Position numbers and translations under genes: made by a program
In this document: in pieces, positions 10,374 to 20,674 of the stretch
Layout of the letters: every line of letters starts with the position of its first letter
Numbering within the stretch: the stretch's first letter is position 1
Origin: Bacteroidetes bacterium ADurb.Bin217
GTDB taxonomy: Bacteria > Bacteroidota > Bacteroidia > Bacteroidales > UBA1715
Length of the DNA stretch: 52,424 nucleotides
NCBI GenBank assembly: GCA_002069975.1
Contig: MWCJ01000015.1
Span: 1-52,424 of the forward strand
Direction of reading: 5' to 3'
Notes under the pieces: model-generated
What the model was told of the DNA's origin: nothing
Seen by the model: the letters and a program-made list of their open reading frames with translations, nothing else
Database searches by the model: none

Positions 10374-11951
10374 TTATCTGTATTTTGCTGAAATTTCTTT
10401 TGTAGCAGCATCAAGAACTTGCGTTACTTCATCGGTGAAAACACCTTCGGCAATTTTTGTAAGTACATCTTTATGTTTCAATTCCAAATATTCAATATAA
10501 TCTTTTTCGAATTCGCGAACTTTTTGAATAGGAACTTGTTGTAATGCACCTTTGGTTCCACAATAAATTATTGCCACCTGATGTTGCACAGGTACCGGAG
10601 AATATTGTCCTTGTTTAAGAATTTCAACATTTCGTCGTCCTTTGTCGAGAACCGCCATTGTAGCAGCATCTAAGTCGGAACCAAATTTTGAGAACGCTTC
10701 GAGTTCGCGGAATTGAGCCTGGTCTACACGAAGAGTTCCTGCAACGCGTTTCATAGATTTAATTTGAGCACTTCCTCCCACACGCGATACCGAAATACCT
10801 ACGTTAATTGCAGGACGAATACCTGAATTGAAAAGACTTGATTCCAAGAAGATTTGTCCGTCGGTAATAGATATTACGTTAGTTGGAATATATGCCGATA
10901 CGTCACCTTCTTGTGTTTCGATGATAGGAAGTGCAGTTAACGATCCTCCACCTTTAATTTTACCTTTCAGTGACGGTGGTACATCATTCATTTGTTGAGC
11001 AACCTCATCAGACGCAATAATTTTCGCAGCACGTTCCAATAAGCGTGAGTGAAGATAAAATACATCACCCGGATATGCTTCACGTCCAGGTGGACGACGA
11101 AGCAAAAGTGACACTTCACGATACGAAACTGCTTGTTTCGATAAATCATCATATACTATAAGAGCCGCACGTCCTGTATCGCGGAAATATTCACCAATAG
11201 CACAACCGGCAAATGGTGCATAAAATTGCAAAGCTGCAGGATCAGATGCGGTGGAAGATACAATAACAGTATATGCCAAAGCACCATATTTTTCTAAAGT
11301 TTTTGCAATATTTGCTACGGTAGAACCTTTTTGTCCAATTGCAACATATATACAATATACAGGCTTTCCTTTATCGTAAAATTCTTTTTGGTTTATTATG
11401 GTATCTATTGCAATTGCTGTTTTTCCTGTTTGACGGTCGCCAATAATTAATTCTCGTTGACCGCGTCCAATAGGTATCATAGCATCTATTGATTTTATTC
11501 CTGTTTGTAATGGCTCATTTACAGGTTGACGAAACAATACACCCGGAGCTTTTCGTTCGAGCGGCATTTCGAGCAATTCACCCGTAAGAGGACCTTTACC
11601 GTCAATAGCCTCGCCAATAGTATTAATTACCCTACCTAGTAATCCTTCGCCTACTTTGATAGATGCAATTTGTTTGGTACGTTTTACAACATCACCTTCT
11701 TTAATTCCTTCGGTTTGACCTAAAAGTACAGCCCCTACATTATCTTCTTCGAGATTAAGTACTATACCTTTAGTGCCGTTAGAAAATTCTATCATTTCAT
11801 TTGCTTGCACATTGGTTAAACCATGAATACGAGCAATGCTGTCACCTACTTGTAGTACGGTACCTACTTCTTCCAACTCGGCTTCAGATTTATAGCCTTG
11901 GAGTTGTTTTTTCAAAATTTCCGAAACTTCTGCCGGTTTAATGTCTGCCAT
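10374..11951 (-). CDS. atpA: ATP synthase F1 subunit alpha
   Basis: The non-catalytic nucleotide-binding subunit of F1. The P-loop GDRQTGKT is at residues 171-178, and Arg390 in [11 protein letters not shown] is the arginine finger reaching into the catalytic site of beta. The length of 525 residues is typical. It begins 34 nt after atpH and is followed after 24 nt by atpG, the standard order delta-alpha-gamma. The beta subunit gene that normally follows gamma is not in the window. Confidence 0.98.
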   Translation of the reverse strand: MADIKPAEVSEILKKQLQGYKSEAELEEVGTVLQVGDSIARIHGLTNVQANEMIEFSNGTKGIVLNLEEDNVGAVLLGQTEGIKEGDVVKRTKQIASIKVGEGLLGRVINTIGEAIDGKGPLTGELLEMPLERKAPGVLFRQPVNEPLQTGIKSIDAMIPIGRGQRELIIGDRQTGKTAIAIDTIINQKEFYDKGKPVYCIYVAIGQKGSTVANIAKTLEKYGALAYTVIVSSTASDPAALQFYAPFAGCAIGEYFRDTGRAALIVYDDLSKQAVSYREVSLLLRRPPGREAYPGDVFYLHSRLLERAAKIIASDEVAQQMNDVPPSLKGKIKGGGSLTALPIIETQEGDVSAYIPTNVISITDGQIFLESSLFNSGIRPAINVGISVSRVGGSAQIKSMKRVAGTLRVDQAQFRELEAFSKFGSDLDAATMAVLDKGRRNVEILKQGQYSPVPVQHQVAIIYCGTKGALQQVPIQKVREFEKDYIEYLELKHKDVLTKIAEGVFTDEVTQVLDAATKEISAKYR

Positions 11952-11985
11952 ATATTGTATGTTTTATTTTGTAATAATTCTTTTT

Positions 11986-12528
11986 TTAGTTTGATTGTAA
12001 CAGTTCTTTTTTAAGTGCATGTATTTTAGTTTTTACACTTGCATCATATTGTAAATCATCGATTCTTAGTATAAATCCACCTAAAAGTGTAGTATCTGTT
12101 TTTTCAATAAGTTCTACATTTGTTTTGTATGTTTTTTCCACAAACGAAGTAATAGTTTTTTTCTGCGATGCAGAAAATGTTTGTGCTGTAGTAAGAGTTA
12201 CCGAAGTAATACCGGAATTTCTTCGACACATATTCAAAAAATTCCGAAGCATATCTTCAATATACAACTCTCGTTTGTTTGTTATTATCATATTGAGAAA
12301 CTGAATAGTATCTGCCGATACTTTTTTTGAAAGCAATGCGTGAATAAAGTTTTTTTTATCGCTTGGTTTTATAATAGGATTTAATACAAAATCACGTAAT
12401 TCCTTAATTTCTGCAAATGATGATGCAAGCATTTTGACATCGTCTACCAAAGTAGCCAGCACCTTTTTTTCTTCACCAAATTCGTACAATGCTTTTGCGT
12501 AGCGTACAGATATTTTACTTTGATTCAT
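11986..12528 (-). CDS. atpH: ATP synthase F1 subunit delta
   Basis: A 180-residue peripheral-stalk protein that clamps the b subunits to the top of F1. The start (NQSKISVRYAKALYEF) and the C-terminal segment DTTLLGGFILRIDDLQYDAS are typical of the OSCP/delta family. It lies between atpF (22 nt) and atpA (34 nt) on the same strand. Confidence 0.95.
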   Translation of the reverse strand: MNQSKISVRYAKALYEFGEEKKVLATLVDDVKMLASSFAEIKELRDFVLNPIIKPSDKKNFIHALLSKKVSADTIQFLNMIITNKRELYIEDMLRNFLNMCRRNSGITSVTLTTAQTFSASQKKTITSFVEKTYKTNVELIEKTDTTLLGGFILRIDDLQYDASVKTKIHALKKELLQSN

Positions 12529-12550
12529 ACGGCAAATACGTTTTTCTTTT

Positions 12551-13045
12551 TTAATTTAAGGTAAGTCTGTCCAGAGAATTGGAAATAATATCCTCCGAAG
12601 CTTTCTTGTTTTCGAGTTCTTTGGCAAGAATTTTTTCTGCTATTTCTATCGAAATTTCAGCAACTTTGGTTTTAAGTTCCTGAATAGCATTCTTTTTCTC
12701 ATTCTCTATGGCTTGTTTTGCAGCTTGAAGAATTTTTTGCGATTCGTCGCTTGCTTCTTTTTTTGCTTGTGTTATGAGCTGATCTTTCATTTCGCGTGCT
12801 TCTTTGAGTAAAGCATCGCGTTCGCGACGAGCTTCGGCAATGATTTTCTCATTATCAGCCTGCAATTGTTTCATTTCTTCTTTGGTTGTTTCTGCCAATT
12901 TAAGCGCATCTTCAATAGATTTGTTTCGTGCATTTACAGCACCTATTATAGGTTTCCATGCAAATTTTCCGAGCAAAAACATCAATAACACAAATGTTAT
13001 TGTTGTCCAAAAAACTAATCCAAAACCGGGTGTAACTAAATCCAT
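12551..13045 (-). CDS. atpF: ATP synthase Fo subunit b
   Basis: One N-terminal membrane helix (FGLVFWTTITFVLLMFLLGKF) is followed by WKPIIGAVNARNKSIEDAL and a long charged coiled coil, the build of the peripheral stalk b subunit. The length of 164 residues is normal. The gene is separated from atpE by a strong hairpin, so its transcript level may be lower than that of atpE. Confidence 0.95.
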   Translation of the reverse strand: MDLVTPGFGLVFWTTITFVLLMFLLGKFAWKPIIGAVNARNKSIEDALKLAETTKEEMKQLQADNEKIIAEARRERDALLKEAREMKDQLITQAKKEASDESQKILQAAKQAIENEKKNAIQELKTKVAEISIEIAEKILAKELENKKASEDIISNSLDRLTLN

Positions 13046-13076
13046 ATGTATATTTTTTTAAAAAATAATAACCTTT

Positions 13077-13113
13077 AAAAAATGTTTGGTAGCACCAACC
13101 GTACTACCAAACA
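13077..13113 (-). terminator. Terminator-like hairpin between atpE and atpF
   Basis: Read on the minus strand, a perfect 10-bp stem (TGTTTGGTAG/CTACCAAACA, plus-strand arms 13083-13092 and 13104-13113) with an 11-nt loop is followed at once by TTTTTT. It sits 8 nt after the atpE stop, inside the operon. It probably causes partial termination or protects the atpE end of processed mRNA, favouring the multicopy c subunit; that role is an inference. Confidence 0.7.
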
Positions 13114-13120
13114 ATATTAA

Positions 13121-13354
<234 letters not shown>

Positions 13355-13380
13355 TTAAATATTAAACAATAATTACATTA

Positions 13381-14490
13381 TTAATGATGATGTTCTTGCA
13401 CTGCCAATCCAATAAACAATGCCGACAACATAGTAAATATATATGCTTGCAGAGCTGCTACAAACAACTCAAGTACATCCATAAACAACACAAATGCAAC
13501 CGAAACAGGTGCAATTGCAAGTGTTTGAAATACAAAAATCAACGACACCAAACTCAACACTACGATGTGTCCCGCAGTAATATTTGCAAACAAACGTATC
13601 ATCAACGCAAATGGTTTTGCTATTATTCCAATGAGTTCTACTACTATCATAATTGGCAATAACCATAGAGGCAATCCCGGCATTGCAAATATATGTTTCC
13701 AATAATCTTTGTTCCCACTTACATTTGTTATAATAAGAGTGAACAAAGCCAAGACAAACGTTACTGCAATATTACCGGTAACATTTGCACTTCCGGGAAA
13801 AAACGGAATTAATCCCATCATATTCAAAATCCAAATAAAGAAGAACACTGTAAGCAAATACGGTAAAAACCGCGCATGCTTTTTCTCGCCAATATTCGGA
13901 ATTACAATATCATCTTTTACAAACAAAATAATTGGCTCCAAAAATCCTTGTAAGCCTTTTGGTGCCAAACCAGGACGACGTTTATACGCTTTGGCACACG
14001 ACATAAATATCAAAATCATAAGTAATGCAGCCAAAAATAAGGTGCTTACATTTTTAGTAATAGACAAATCAAGAGGTGTGTTATTTATAATATTCCCTTT
14101 ATCATCATAGGTAAGATTACCTTGCGCATCTGCATAATAAATTTTTTGCTCGTGCATTACATAGGTATATTTTCCTTTTGTTACTGGGCTATGTCCGTGA
14201 TGAAATTCACTCGACATAAATGTAGTGATAGAAAATGGATTAGTATTAATAAGTATTATAGGTAACGGAAACGAAACTGCATGAACAGTTCCATCTGCAT
14301 CTGTAACATCCCATAAATGCCAATCATGATTGTCACTAATATGATCAAATATAGCTTTGTTTACATCAACTTTTTCAGAGTTGGAATGATTTGCTTGTGC
14401 ATTAACATGCTCCGAAGCAATTGAGAATAATGATAAAAGAAGTAAAACACTAACTGCAAAAAAACTCCTTTTAATCGTATTATATGCCAT
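13381..14490 (-). CDS. atpB: ATP synthase Fo subunit a, extended form
   Basis: The stator half of the ion channel. The C-terminal part carries the essential arginine Arg299 in MIRLFANITAGH and ends in a His-rich tail. At 369 residues it is about 100 longer than the E. coli protein: an N-terminal signal peptide and a periplasmic region of about 110 residues (with HDWHLWDVTD) precede the first channel helix. This extension is usual in Bacteroidota. It leads the Fo genes, 38 nt before atpE. Confidence 0.96.
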   Translation of the reverse strand: MAYNTIKRSFFAVSVLLLLSLFSIASEHVNAQANHSNSEKVDVNKAIFDHISDNHDWHLWDVTDADGTVHAVSFPLPIILINTNPFSITTFMSSEFHHGHSPVTKGKYTYVMHEQKIYYADAQGNLTYDDKGNIINNTPLDLSITKNVSTLFLAALLMILIFMSCAKAYKRRPGLAPKGLQGFLEPIILFVKDDIVIPNIGEKKHARFLPYLLTVFFFIWILNMMGLIPFFPGSANVTGNIAVTFVLALFTLIITNVSGNKDYWKHIFAMPGLPLWLLPIMIVVELIGIIAKPFALMIRLFANITAGHIVVLSLVSLIFVFQTLAIAPVSVAFVLFMDVLELFVAALQAYIFTMLSALFIGLAVQEHHH

Positions 14491-14654
14491 AATTCAAAAA
14501 CTTTTGATTATATACTTCTTTACATCATACAAAATTAATTATTTTTTTGAGATACACTATTTTTTTTAATTTTTTTTCAAAAAAGAGTGTAAAATATATA
14601 TGTGTATATAGCAAATAGTTCTAAACCAATCAAATGAAAATTCTCCGTGTGTGT

Positions 14655-15059
14655 TTAAGGCTTGCAATTATTGGAGTGTTTGGCAATAAACAGTAATTCA
14701 AATATTGTGTAAATTGAAAACAAAACAATAATTACAAGTGAAATTGCTCTTTGTTGTTCGGTATTATAAATTAAAAATATAAGTGAAATTATAAGATATA
14801 ATAAAAACTTAGCAGTGCGAATTGCCATCATTTTAAATAATTTAGATTTTGAATCGCCAGTATGAAATCTATGCAATACAATTTCAAATAATCCTTGGAT
14901 TATGGCAAAACAAATAATAAGAAATAATCCGTTTGATAGTCGTAATTCAAGCAATTTATATTGTATAAGTATGTGCATAGTAAGAATTAAACTAATACAT
15001 AGAGTTCCATGAATTGCTATTCGTTGTATATAATGTGGCATATTTTTTTGTGCAAACAT
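14655..15059 (-). CDS. Four-helix membrane protein preceding the ATP synthase genes
   Basis: A 134-residue protein with four hydrophobic segments (about 14-32, 42-60, 84-99 and 106-126) and short charged loops. It lies on the same strand 164 nt upstream of atpB, the place where Bacteroidota often carry an AtpI-like or unnamed membrane protein. By position it may help assemble Fo or the c ring, but no sequence motif proves this. A TATGTTTG box overlaps the first ATG, so translation may instead begin at ATG 15041 (MPHYIQRI). Confidence 0.7.
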   Translation of the reverse strand: MFAQKNMPHYIQRIAIHGTLCISLILTMHILIQYKLLELRLSNGLFLIICFAIIQGLFEIVLHRFHTGDSKSKLFKMMAIRTAKFLLYLIISLIFLIYNTEQQRAISLVIIVLFSIYTIFELLFIAKHSNNCKP

Positions 15060-15307
15060 ACAAAAAGTGTATGGCGCATTTGGTACATGTATGTTAATTT
15101 TCTATAATTTTTTACATATATTTAAACAGTTTCTTAGTATTTGGAATGCGTAATTGAATACTGCAAAGTAGATCCTTGAACATATAATTTTTTATAATTT
15201 GTTTTTTTTATCAAACAATACTCTCTATTTTTATACAAAATTTTATTTATGTTGATTTTTAATACAAATCAAAACAGTACTTCAAGTATTATACATAAAC
15301 CTATTTT

Positions 15308-16054
15308 ATGAGTTTTTATAATTTTTTCTATTATATAGGTCGATATTTTATACTTATGCGAAGGGTAGTATCAAAACCCGACGATTCAAAACAATTTTTT
15401 GCTAATGTTTCACGCGAAATAGTTGTTATTGGGTACAATTCTATTTCAATTGTAGCTATTATATCATTTTTTATGGGTGCTGTATTAACACTCCAAACAG
15501 CATATAATATGACCAACCCTTTATATCCTGATTATTTAATAGGTTTAGGAACTAGAGATAGTATTTTTTTGGAATTTTCTTCAACTATTGTAGGATTAAT
15601 TCTGGCTGGAAAAGTAGGCTCTAATATAGCTTCGGAAATAGGTACCATGCGTGTAACTCAACAAATTGATGCTTTAGAAATTATGGGTGTAAATTCTGCA
15701 AATTTTCTTATTTTGCCAAAAGTTACTGCTGCTATTTGCACATTTCCTGTTCTTTGTATTGTTAGTATGATTGTAGGTATAAGTGGCGGTTGGGCTGCCG
15801 GCGAATTAAGTGGTGAAGTGCCTACAAGTCAGTTTGTATATGGTATTCAATATATGTTTATTCCTTATTATATATTGTATAGTTTAATTAAAATTACTGT
15901 TTTTGGTGTTATTATTACTTCTATATCTAGTTATTTTGGATATTTTACCGATGGAGGAGCTTTAGAAGTTGGCCGTTCGAGTACCAAAGCTGTTGTTAAC
16001 AGTACACTGGTAATTTTAATTTTTAATTTAATTCTTACCTCAGTATTATTATAG
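15308..16054 (+). CDS. mlaE: MlaE-family lipid ABC transporter permease
   Basis: The 248-residue integral membrane protein has the MlaE/YrbE layout: an amphipathic N-terminal helix, then about five membrane helices, with the typical segments ALEIMGVNS and GTMRVTQQIDALE (the cytoplasmic coupling region) near the middle. MlaE permeases move phospholipids between the inner and outer membranes. The ATPase gene follows after 1 nt. No MCE-domain (MlaD) gene follows, which is unusual. Confidence 0.9.
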   Translation: MSFYNFFYYIGRYFILMRRVVSKPDDSKQFFANVSREIVVIGYNSISIVAIISFFMGAVLTLQTAYNMTNPLYPDYLIGLGTRDSIFLEFSSTIVGLILAGKVGSNIASEIGTMRVTQQIDALEIMGVNSANFLILPKVTAAICTFPVLCIVSMIVGISGGWAAGELSGEVPTSQFVYGIQYMFIPYYILYSLIKITVFGVIITSISSYFGYFTDGGALEVGRSSTKAVVNSTLVILIFNLILTSVLL

Positions 16055-16055
16055 T

Positions 16056-16811
16056 ATGATAGAAGTACAGCACATATCAAAATCTTTTAAAGATGTAAAA
16101 GTTCTTGACGATATTTGTGCAATATTTCAAGAAGGAAAAGTAAATTTTACTATTGGTAAAAGTGGTTCGGGTAAAACAGTTCTCTTAAAATCAATTGTAG
16201 GATTACATGAAATTGACGAAGGAAAAATATTGTTCCATAATCGCGATTTTACGCATATGGATTTGAAACAGCGAAAAGAAATTCGTAAAGAAATAGGTAT
16301 GGTATTTCAAGGTGGTGCATTATTCGACTCGGCTACATTAGAAGAGAATGTTATGTTTCCACTTAAAATGTTTTCGTCTATGACATACGACGAGTGTAGA
16401 GAACGTGCAAATTTTTGTTTACAACGTGTTCAGGTAATTAACAAGAATCATTTATATCCGGCTGAAATTAGTGGTGGTATGCAAAAACGAGTGGCAATAG
16501 CTCGAGCTATTGCTCTAAACCCCAAATATTTGTTTTGTGATGAGCCAAATTCAGGCCTAGATCCTATTACGTCTATAGTAATAGATAATTTAATTAAGGA
16601 AATTATTTTAGAATTCAATATTACTGCTGTAATTAATACACACGATATGAATTCGGTTATGGAAATTGCCGATAATATTATATTTATTAATCAAGGTAAA
16701 AAGTGGTGGCAAGGCAACAAAGAAGAGATTTGGCGAACTGATAATGCCGAATTAAATGATTTAATTTTTGCTTCGGAACTGACTAAAAAACTTAAAAAAT
16801 TTTATATATAA
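16056..16811 (+). CDS. mlaF: MlaF-family ABC transporter ATPase
   Basis: The ATP-binding partner of the permease just upstream. Walker A is GKSGSGKT, the Q-loop GMVFQGGALFDS is characteristic of the MlaF group, the ABC signature is SGGMQKR, and Walker B is YLFCDEPNSGLDP; a switch histidine lies in NTHDMNS. The length of 251 residues is typical. It probably powers phospholipid transport across the envelope. A secreted protease gene begins 4 nt downstream, so the pair may share a message with it. Confidence 0.93.
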   Translation: MIEVQHISKSFKDVKVLDDICAIFQEGKVNFTIGKSGSGKTVLLKSIVGLHEIDEGKILFHNRDFTHMDLKQRKEIRKEIGMVFQGGALFDSATLEENVMFPLKMFSSMTYDECRERANFCLQRVQVINKNHLYPAEISGGMQKRVAIARAIALNPKYLFCDEPNSGLDPITSIVIDNLIKEIILEFNITAVINTHDMNSVMEIADNIIFINQGKKWWQGNKEEIWRTDNAELNDLIFASELTKKLKKFYI

Positions 16812-16815
16812 GCCT

Positions 16816-19581
16816 ATGAAAACGTTTTTAACCACACTGGTTGTAGTTTTTCTATTAGTTTTTACGGGGGTATCTCAAACTATTACTACATACAATGGCT
16901 TACCTGCCGAGGCGAAATATATAGTGTTTAAATATAAATCGCAATTAAAATCAATGCAGCCTGCTCAAGATATGCACATGCAGATGTTTCAAACTTTTTT
17001 GAATACTATAGGTGCCGGTGTTCCTCAACAAAAGTTTCCCAAGGCAATTATGCCCGAAAATTGCGAAAAATGTGTAGATATGACTCGTATTTATGATTTA
17101 TATTATACAAAAGATGTTTCGTTAGAATATGTGATTTCATTTATGCGTTCTATGCCCTTTATAGAATATGCCGAACCTAATTATATTCACGAATTATTAT
17201 ATATTCCAAACGACCCCGAAGTACCTTCTATGTATCATCTTAATACTTGTTACATTTACGATGCATGGAGTATACATCAGGGTGACACAAATACTGTTGT
17301 TGCTGTGGTTGATGCCGGTATAGCTGTGGCTCATACCGATTTGGTTAATCAAATTAAGTATAATTACGGCGACCCTATTAATGGATATGATGATGATTTT
17401 GACGGATATCTTGATAATTTTCGAGGATGGGATTTTGCCGAAAAAGATAATAACCCCGATATCGGCGTATCTGACCATGGGACTTGGGTTGCCGGCATAT
17501 CGAGCGCTGAGGTTAATAATGCATTTGCTACGGCCGGTGCAGGGTTTAAATGTAAATTTTTACCTGTTAAAGTGGCAACCGATGCCGGTATTATAGTTCG
17601 TGGATACGAAGGTATTGTATATGCAGCTATTCAAGGTGCACATATAATTAATTGTTCGTGGGGGAGTGCCGGTTCGTATACTAAGTACGGACAAGATGTT
17701 ATAAATTTTGCTACATTCAACTGCAATGCTTTGGTTGTTGGTGCAGGAGGAAATAGTAATAATCAAGGGGTGTTTTATCCTGCTTCATACGAAAATGTAC
17801 TGAGTGTGGGAGCAACTCAAGAAGGGAGCAAAAAGTGGTTGACTAGTGCTACAAAAGGTTCTAATTGGAATTATTATATTGATATATCGGCGCCATCGTT
17901 TGGATATAAAACTTTGGCTAAAAATAATGGAACTACACTTGTATATGGTGGAACTTCGTTTGCATCGCCTATAATTTCGGGTATAGCTGCTTTGGTTAAA
18001 AGTAAGTACCCAACCTATTCACCACTTGATATTACCGAAAAAATTCGTGCTACTGCTACCGATATTTATGGAATTACCGAAAATATTCCGTATGTAGATT
18101 TACTTGGAAGTGGAGAAGCTAATGCCTACGAAGCTCTTACAAATACAACAAAACCATCGGTACGAACACAGTCGGTTTCTGTAACTAACAGAAACGGACA
18201 ATATATGTATTATGCCGGCGATACATTAGAACTACAATTATCGTTTAAAAATTATTTGGCTACTGCTTCCAATGTATATATTTCTGTGTCATGCGAAACT
18301 TCAATTATAGCTCCTTTGGAATCAAATATTTTAATTCCGGTGTTCGATAGTGGCGCCGTGTATACTCTTACGCAGCCTTTTATTTTTAAAATTGTTAGTA
18401 CTTTGCCTGCTGATGTAAACACGCACTTTAAAGTTACTTATTCTGCTGCAGGATATTACGGGTACGAATATATTCCTGTTTCGTTCAATCCTTCGTATTA
18501 CGATTTTGAAATTGGGAATTTTAAAGCTACTGCTACTGCTAATAGTACAATAGGGGTATTAACTCCTACAAATAAAAAAGAATATGGTATAGTGTATAAA
18601 AATTTCCCAAATATTTTATATCAAGGTGGGTTAATTTTGGCTCAAGCAGATACACTTATATCGGCTCAGTTTAGAACTCCTCGAAATTTTACAATTGTTC
18701 AATTCCCAAAAATTATACAAGCTGACAGTGTAGATTTACTTATTGAAAGTAAATATAGAAGTACAAATTTGAATTTAGATATTACACAATATATTTATGG
18801 ATGGGACGATGTTGATGCTCTCATTCATGAATATAGAATTACTAATTCTACCGATTCTACTATTCATAATCTTAAAGCAGCCGCATATATCGATTGGCAA
18901 ATAATAAGTCAATTTTACAATAAATTATCGTATATTGATAGTTTACATTTAGCTGAAGTGACTACAGTAGACCCACTTGGTTTTTATGGAGGTATCATGT
19001 CGTTGCACTACCATGCATCCAGTATTTATGCAATAGACGATGCACCGGGTTTAGATAGCGTTTTAGTGAGTGATGCATTTATTGACCCCGAAATTTGGTT
19101 TACTTTAAATAACGAGAAAAAACAAGCCGGATATTTAGTATATGAAGGAGCTCCAATTGCTTCGGTATCTCATTGTGTGGTTGGCGAAATTCCATCAAAT
19201 TCTACAGAAAAAGTTCGGTTTGCTATTATTGCCGGTGAATCTAAAGAGGCTATTATAGCCACTGCTCGCGAACTCAAACAAATGTATGTAATAGATACAA
19301 CTACGACTCCAATAATTTCTATAGGAACTATAGCTCCTCATATTTATCGTATTCACAGTAATAATAAGTCTTGTACCTTACAATATGAAATACTCAATAC
19401 CGATATTACAATTGCTATGTACGATATGACAGGTAAATGTGTATTTAGGGATTTAGTAAGTTCATCGCAACAAACAGGTAGCCATACTTGTATGTTCCCG
19501 AATTTAACACAAGGTGTATATTCATTGCGAATTACACAAGGAAAAACAGCTGAAAGCTATAAAATAATAATAACACAGTAA
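16816..19581 (+). CDS. Secreted S8 subtilisin-like protease with T9SS sorting domain
   Basis: A 921-residue extracellular protease. A signal peptide (about residues 1-20) and a prodomain of roughly 120 residues lead to the S8 catalytic domain with Asp166 (VVDAGIAVAHTD), His221 (DHGTWVAGISS) and Ser381 (GGTSFASP); AGGNSNNQG supplies the oxyanion asparagine. A long beta-rich region with Thr/Ser-rich stretches follows. The last 75 residues, with YDMTGKCVF and GVYSLRITQGKTAESYKIII, form a type A C-terminal domain for export and surface attachment by T9SS. It probably digests external proteins. Confidence 0.93.
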   Translation: MKTFLTTLVVVFLLVFTGVSQTITTYNGLPAEAKYIVFKYKSQLKSMQPAQDMHMQMFQTFLNTIGAGVPQQKFPKAIMPENCEKCVDMTRIYDLYYTKDVSLEYVISFMRSMPFIEYAEPNYIHELLYIPNDPEVPSMYHLNTCYIYDAWSIHQGDTNTVVAVVDAGIAVAHTDLVNQIKYNYGDPINGYDDDFDGYLDNFRGWDFAEKDNNPDIGVSDHGTWVAGISSAEVNNAFATAGAGFKCKFLPVKVATDAGIIVRGYEGIVYAAIQGAHIINCSWGSAGSYTKYGQDVINFATFNCNALVVGAGGNSNNQGVFYPASYENVLSVGATQEGSKKWLTSATKGSNWNYYIDISAPSFGYKTLAKNNGTTLVYGGTSFASPIISGIAALVKSKYPTYSPLDITEKIRATATDIYGITENIPYVDLLGSGEANAYEALTNTTKPSVRTQSVSVTNRNGQYMYYAGDTLELQLSFKNYLATASNVYISVSCETSIIAPLESNILIPVFDSGAVYTLTQPFIFKIVSTLPADVNTHFKVTYSAAGYYGYEYIPVSFNPSYYDFEIGNFKATATANSTIGVLTPTNKKEYGIVYKNFPNILYQGGLILAQADTLISAQFRTPRNFTIVQFPKIIQADSVDLLIESKYRSTNLNLDITQYIYGWDDVDALIHEYRITNSTDSTIHNLKAAAYIDWQIISQFYNKLSYIDSLHLAEVTTVDPLGFYGGIMSLHYHASSIYAIDDAPGLDSVLVSDAFIDPEIWFTLNNEKKQAGYLVYEGAPIASVSHCVVGEIPSNSTEKVRFAIIAGESKEAIIATARELKQMYVIDTTTTPIISIGTIAPHIYRIHSNNKSCTLQYEILNTDITIAMYDMTGKCVFRDLVSSSQQTGSHTCMFPNLTQGVYSLRITQGKTAESYKIIITQ

Positions 19582-19704
19582 CGTTTGGAACAAAAAATTT
19601 ATAAGAAACCCATTTGTATTGTTTTAAACGTAACAAGTAATAAAAATAAATATGTGTGGGGACAATCGAATCAAAGGAACAGACAATCTGCTTTTACAAA
19701 TATA

Positions 19705-20622
19705 ATGTTAAAATATTTTGTGCTTAGTTATATTATTTTTTTTGGTTTCTATTCGCAAAGTTTAGCCCAACCTTCGCAGCAATTAATTGATGCGGAAGGT
19801 GTATTGGTGCAGACATACAAAAAAATTTCGCGATTTGCATCTGATTCATCAAATAGTGCACATAATTCTCATTTTATAACTTTGCTCGATTCTGTATTGC
19901 AAATACCAGAGTCGTTTTTGTATCCATTTGCCGATTTACAATTAGGTAATGTGTATGCCCCCGATAAAACATTTCGAATACTTTCGTGGAATATGATATA
20001 TTCAAATGGAACATACGAAAATTTTGGATTTCTTCAAACATATAATAAAACTACAAAAAAGGTAACAGTATATGCTCTTAAAGATAAATCTAAAACTATG
20101 AAAACCCCCATGTTGGCTGTTTGTAATCCGGATTTATGGTATGGAGCATCATATTATATGATTTGTCAGAAAAAGTATAAGGGACAAATATTATATACTC
20201 TCATAGGATGGAATCCTCATTCTACGTTTACACAAAAAAAGATTATAGAAACACTTAAATTCGATAAATCCGGAAAGCCTGTATTTGGATTTCCTACGAT
20301 TGAACTCAAAGGTAAAGGATTTCAGCGTCGTATTATATTCGAGTATTCGTCAAAAAATACGATGATGCTGAGGTACGACGAGAAAAAAGACTTAATAGTT
20401 TTTGATCATTTAGCTCCATCGGATTTTAGATACGAAGGGGTGTATGAATTTTATGGTCCCGATTTTTCGATTGATGCCTATAAATTTGAGCGTGGTAAAT
20501 GGCGGTATATGAGCGATATAGATATCCGTAATCCTCGACAAGGAATTAAAGATTATATTCCCCGGCGAATTAAAGTGTTATTTAAGAAAAAACAAACAAG
20601 CGAAAATCCTTTGGGCTTATAA
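19705..20622 (+). CDS. Secreted protein of unknown function
   Basis: About 305 residues with a signal peptide (MLKYFVLSYII, cleavage after SLAQ). The frame stays open 40 codons further upstream to a TTG, but the ATG at 19705 places the signal peptide at the N-terminus. The mature part is basic, rich in Tyr, Phe and Lys, with segments such as LSWNMIYSNGTY and LIGWNPHS that suggest a beta-sandwich or jelly-roll. I recognise no family. It follows the T9SS protease by 123 nt. Confidence 0.75.
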   Translation: MLKYFVLSYIIFFGFYSQSLAQPSQQLIDAEGVLVQTYKKISRFASDSSNSAHNSHFITLLDSVLQIPESFLYPFADLQLGNVYAPDKTFRILSWNMIYSNGTYENFGFLQTYNKTTKKVTVYALKDKSKTMKTPMLAVCNPDLWYGASYYMICQKKYKGQILYTLIGWNPHSTFTQKKIIETLKFDKSGKPVFGFPTIELKGKGFQRRIIFEYSSKNTMMLRYDEKKDLIVFDHLAPSDFRYEGVYEFYGPDFSIDAYKFERGKWRYMSDIDIRNPRQGIKDYIPRRIKVLFKKKQTSENPLGL

Positions 20623-20674
20623 CTCCGTAATTGCATTGAATTTTTGTACTACATTAATTTTTAATTACTATTAT

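Noticed and set aside
13384..14110. Open frames on the plus strand opposite atpB
   Set aside because: They are shadows of the membrane-protein gene on the other strand, with implausible Cys/His/Lys-rich composition.
19585..19704. 40-residue N-terminal extension of the 19705 gene from a TTG
   Set aside because: It would bury the signal peptide inside the protein.
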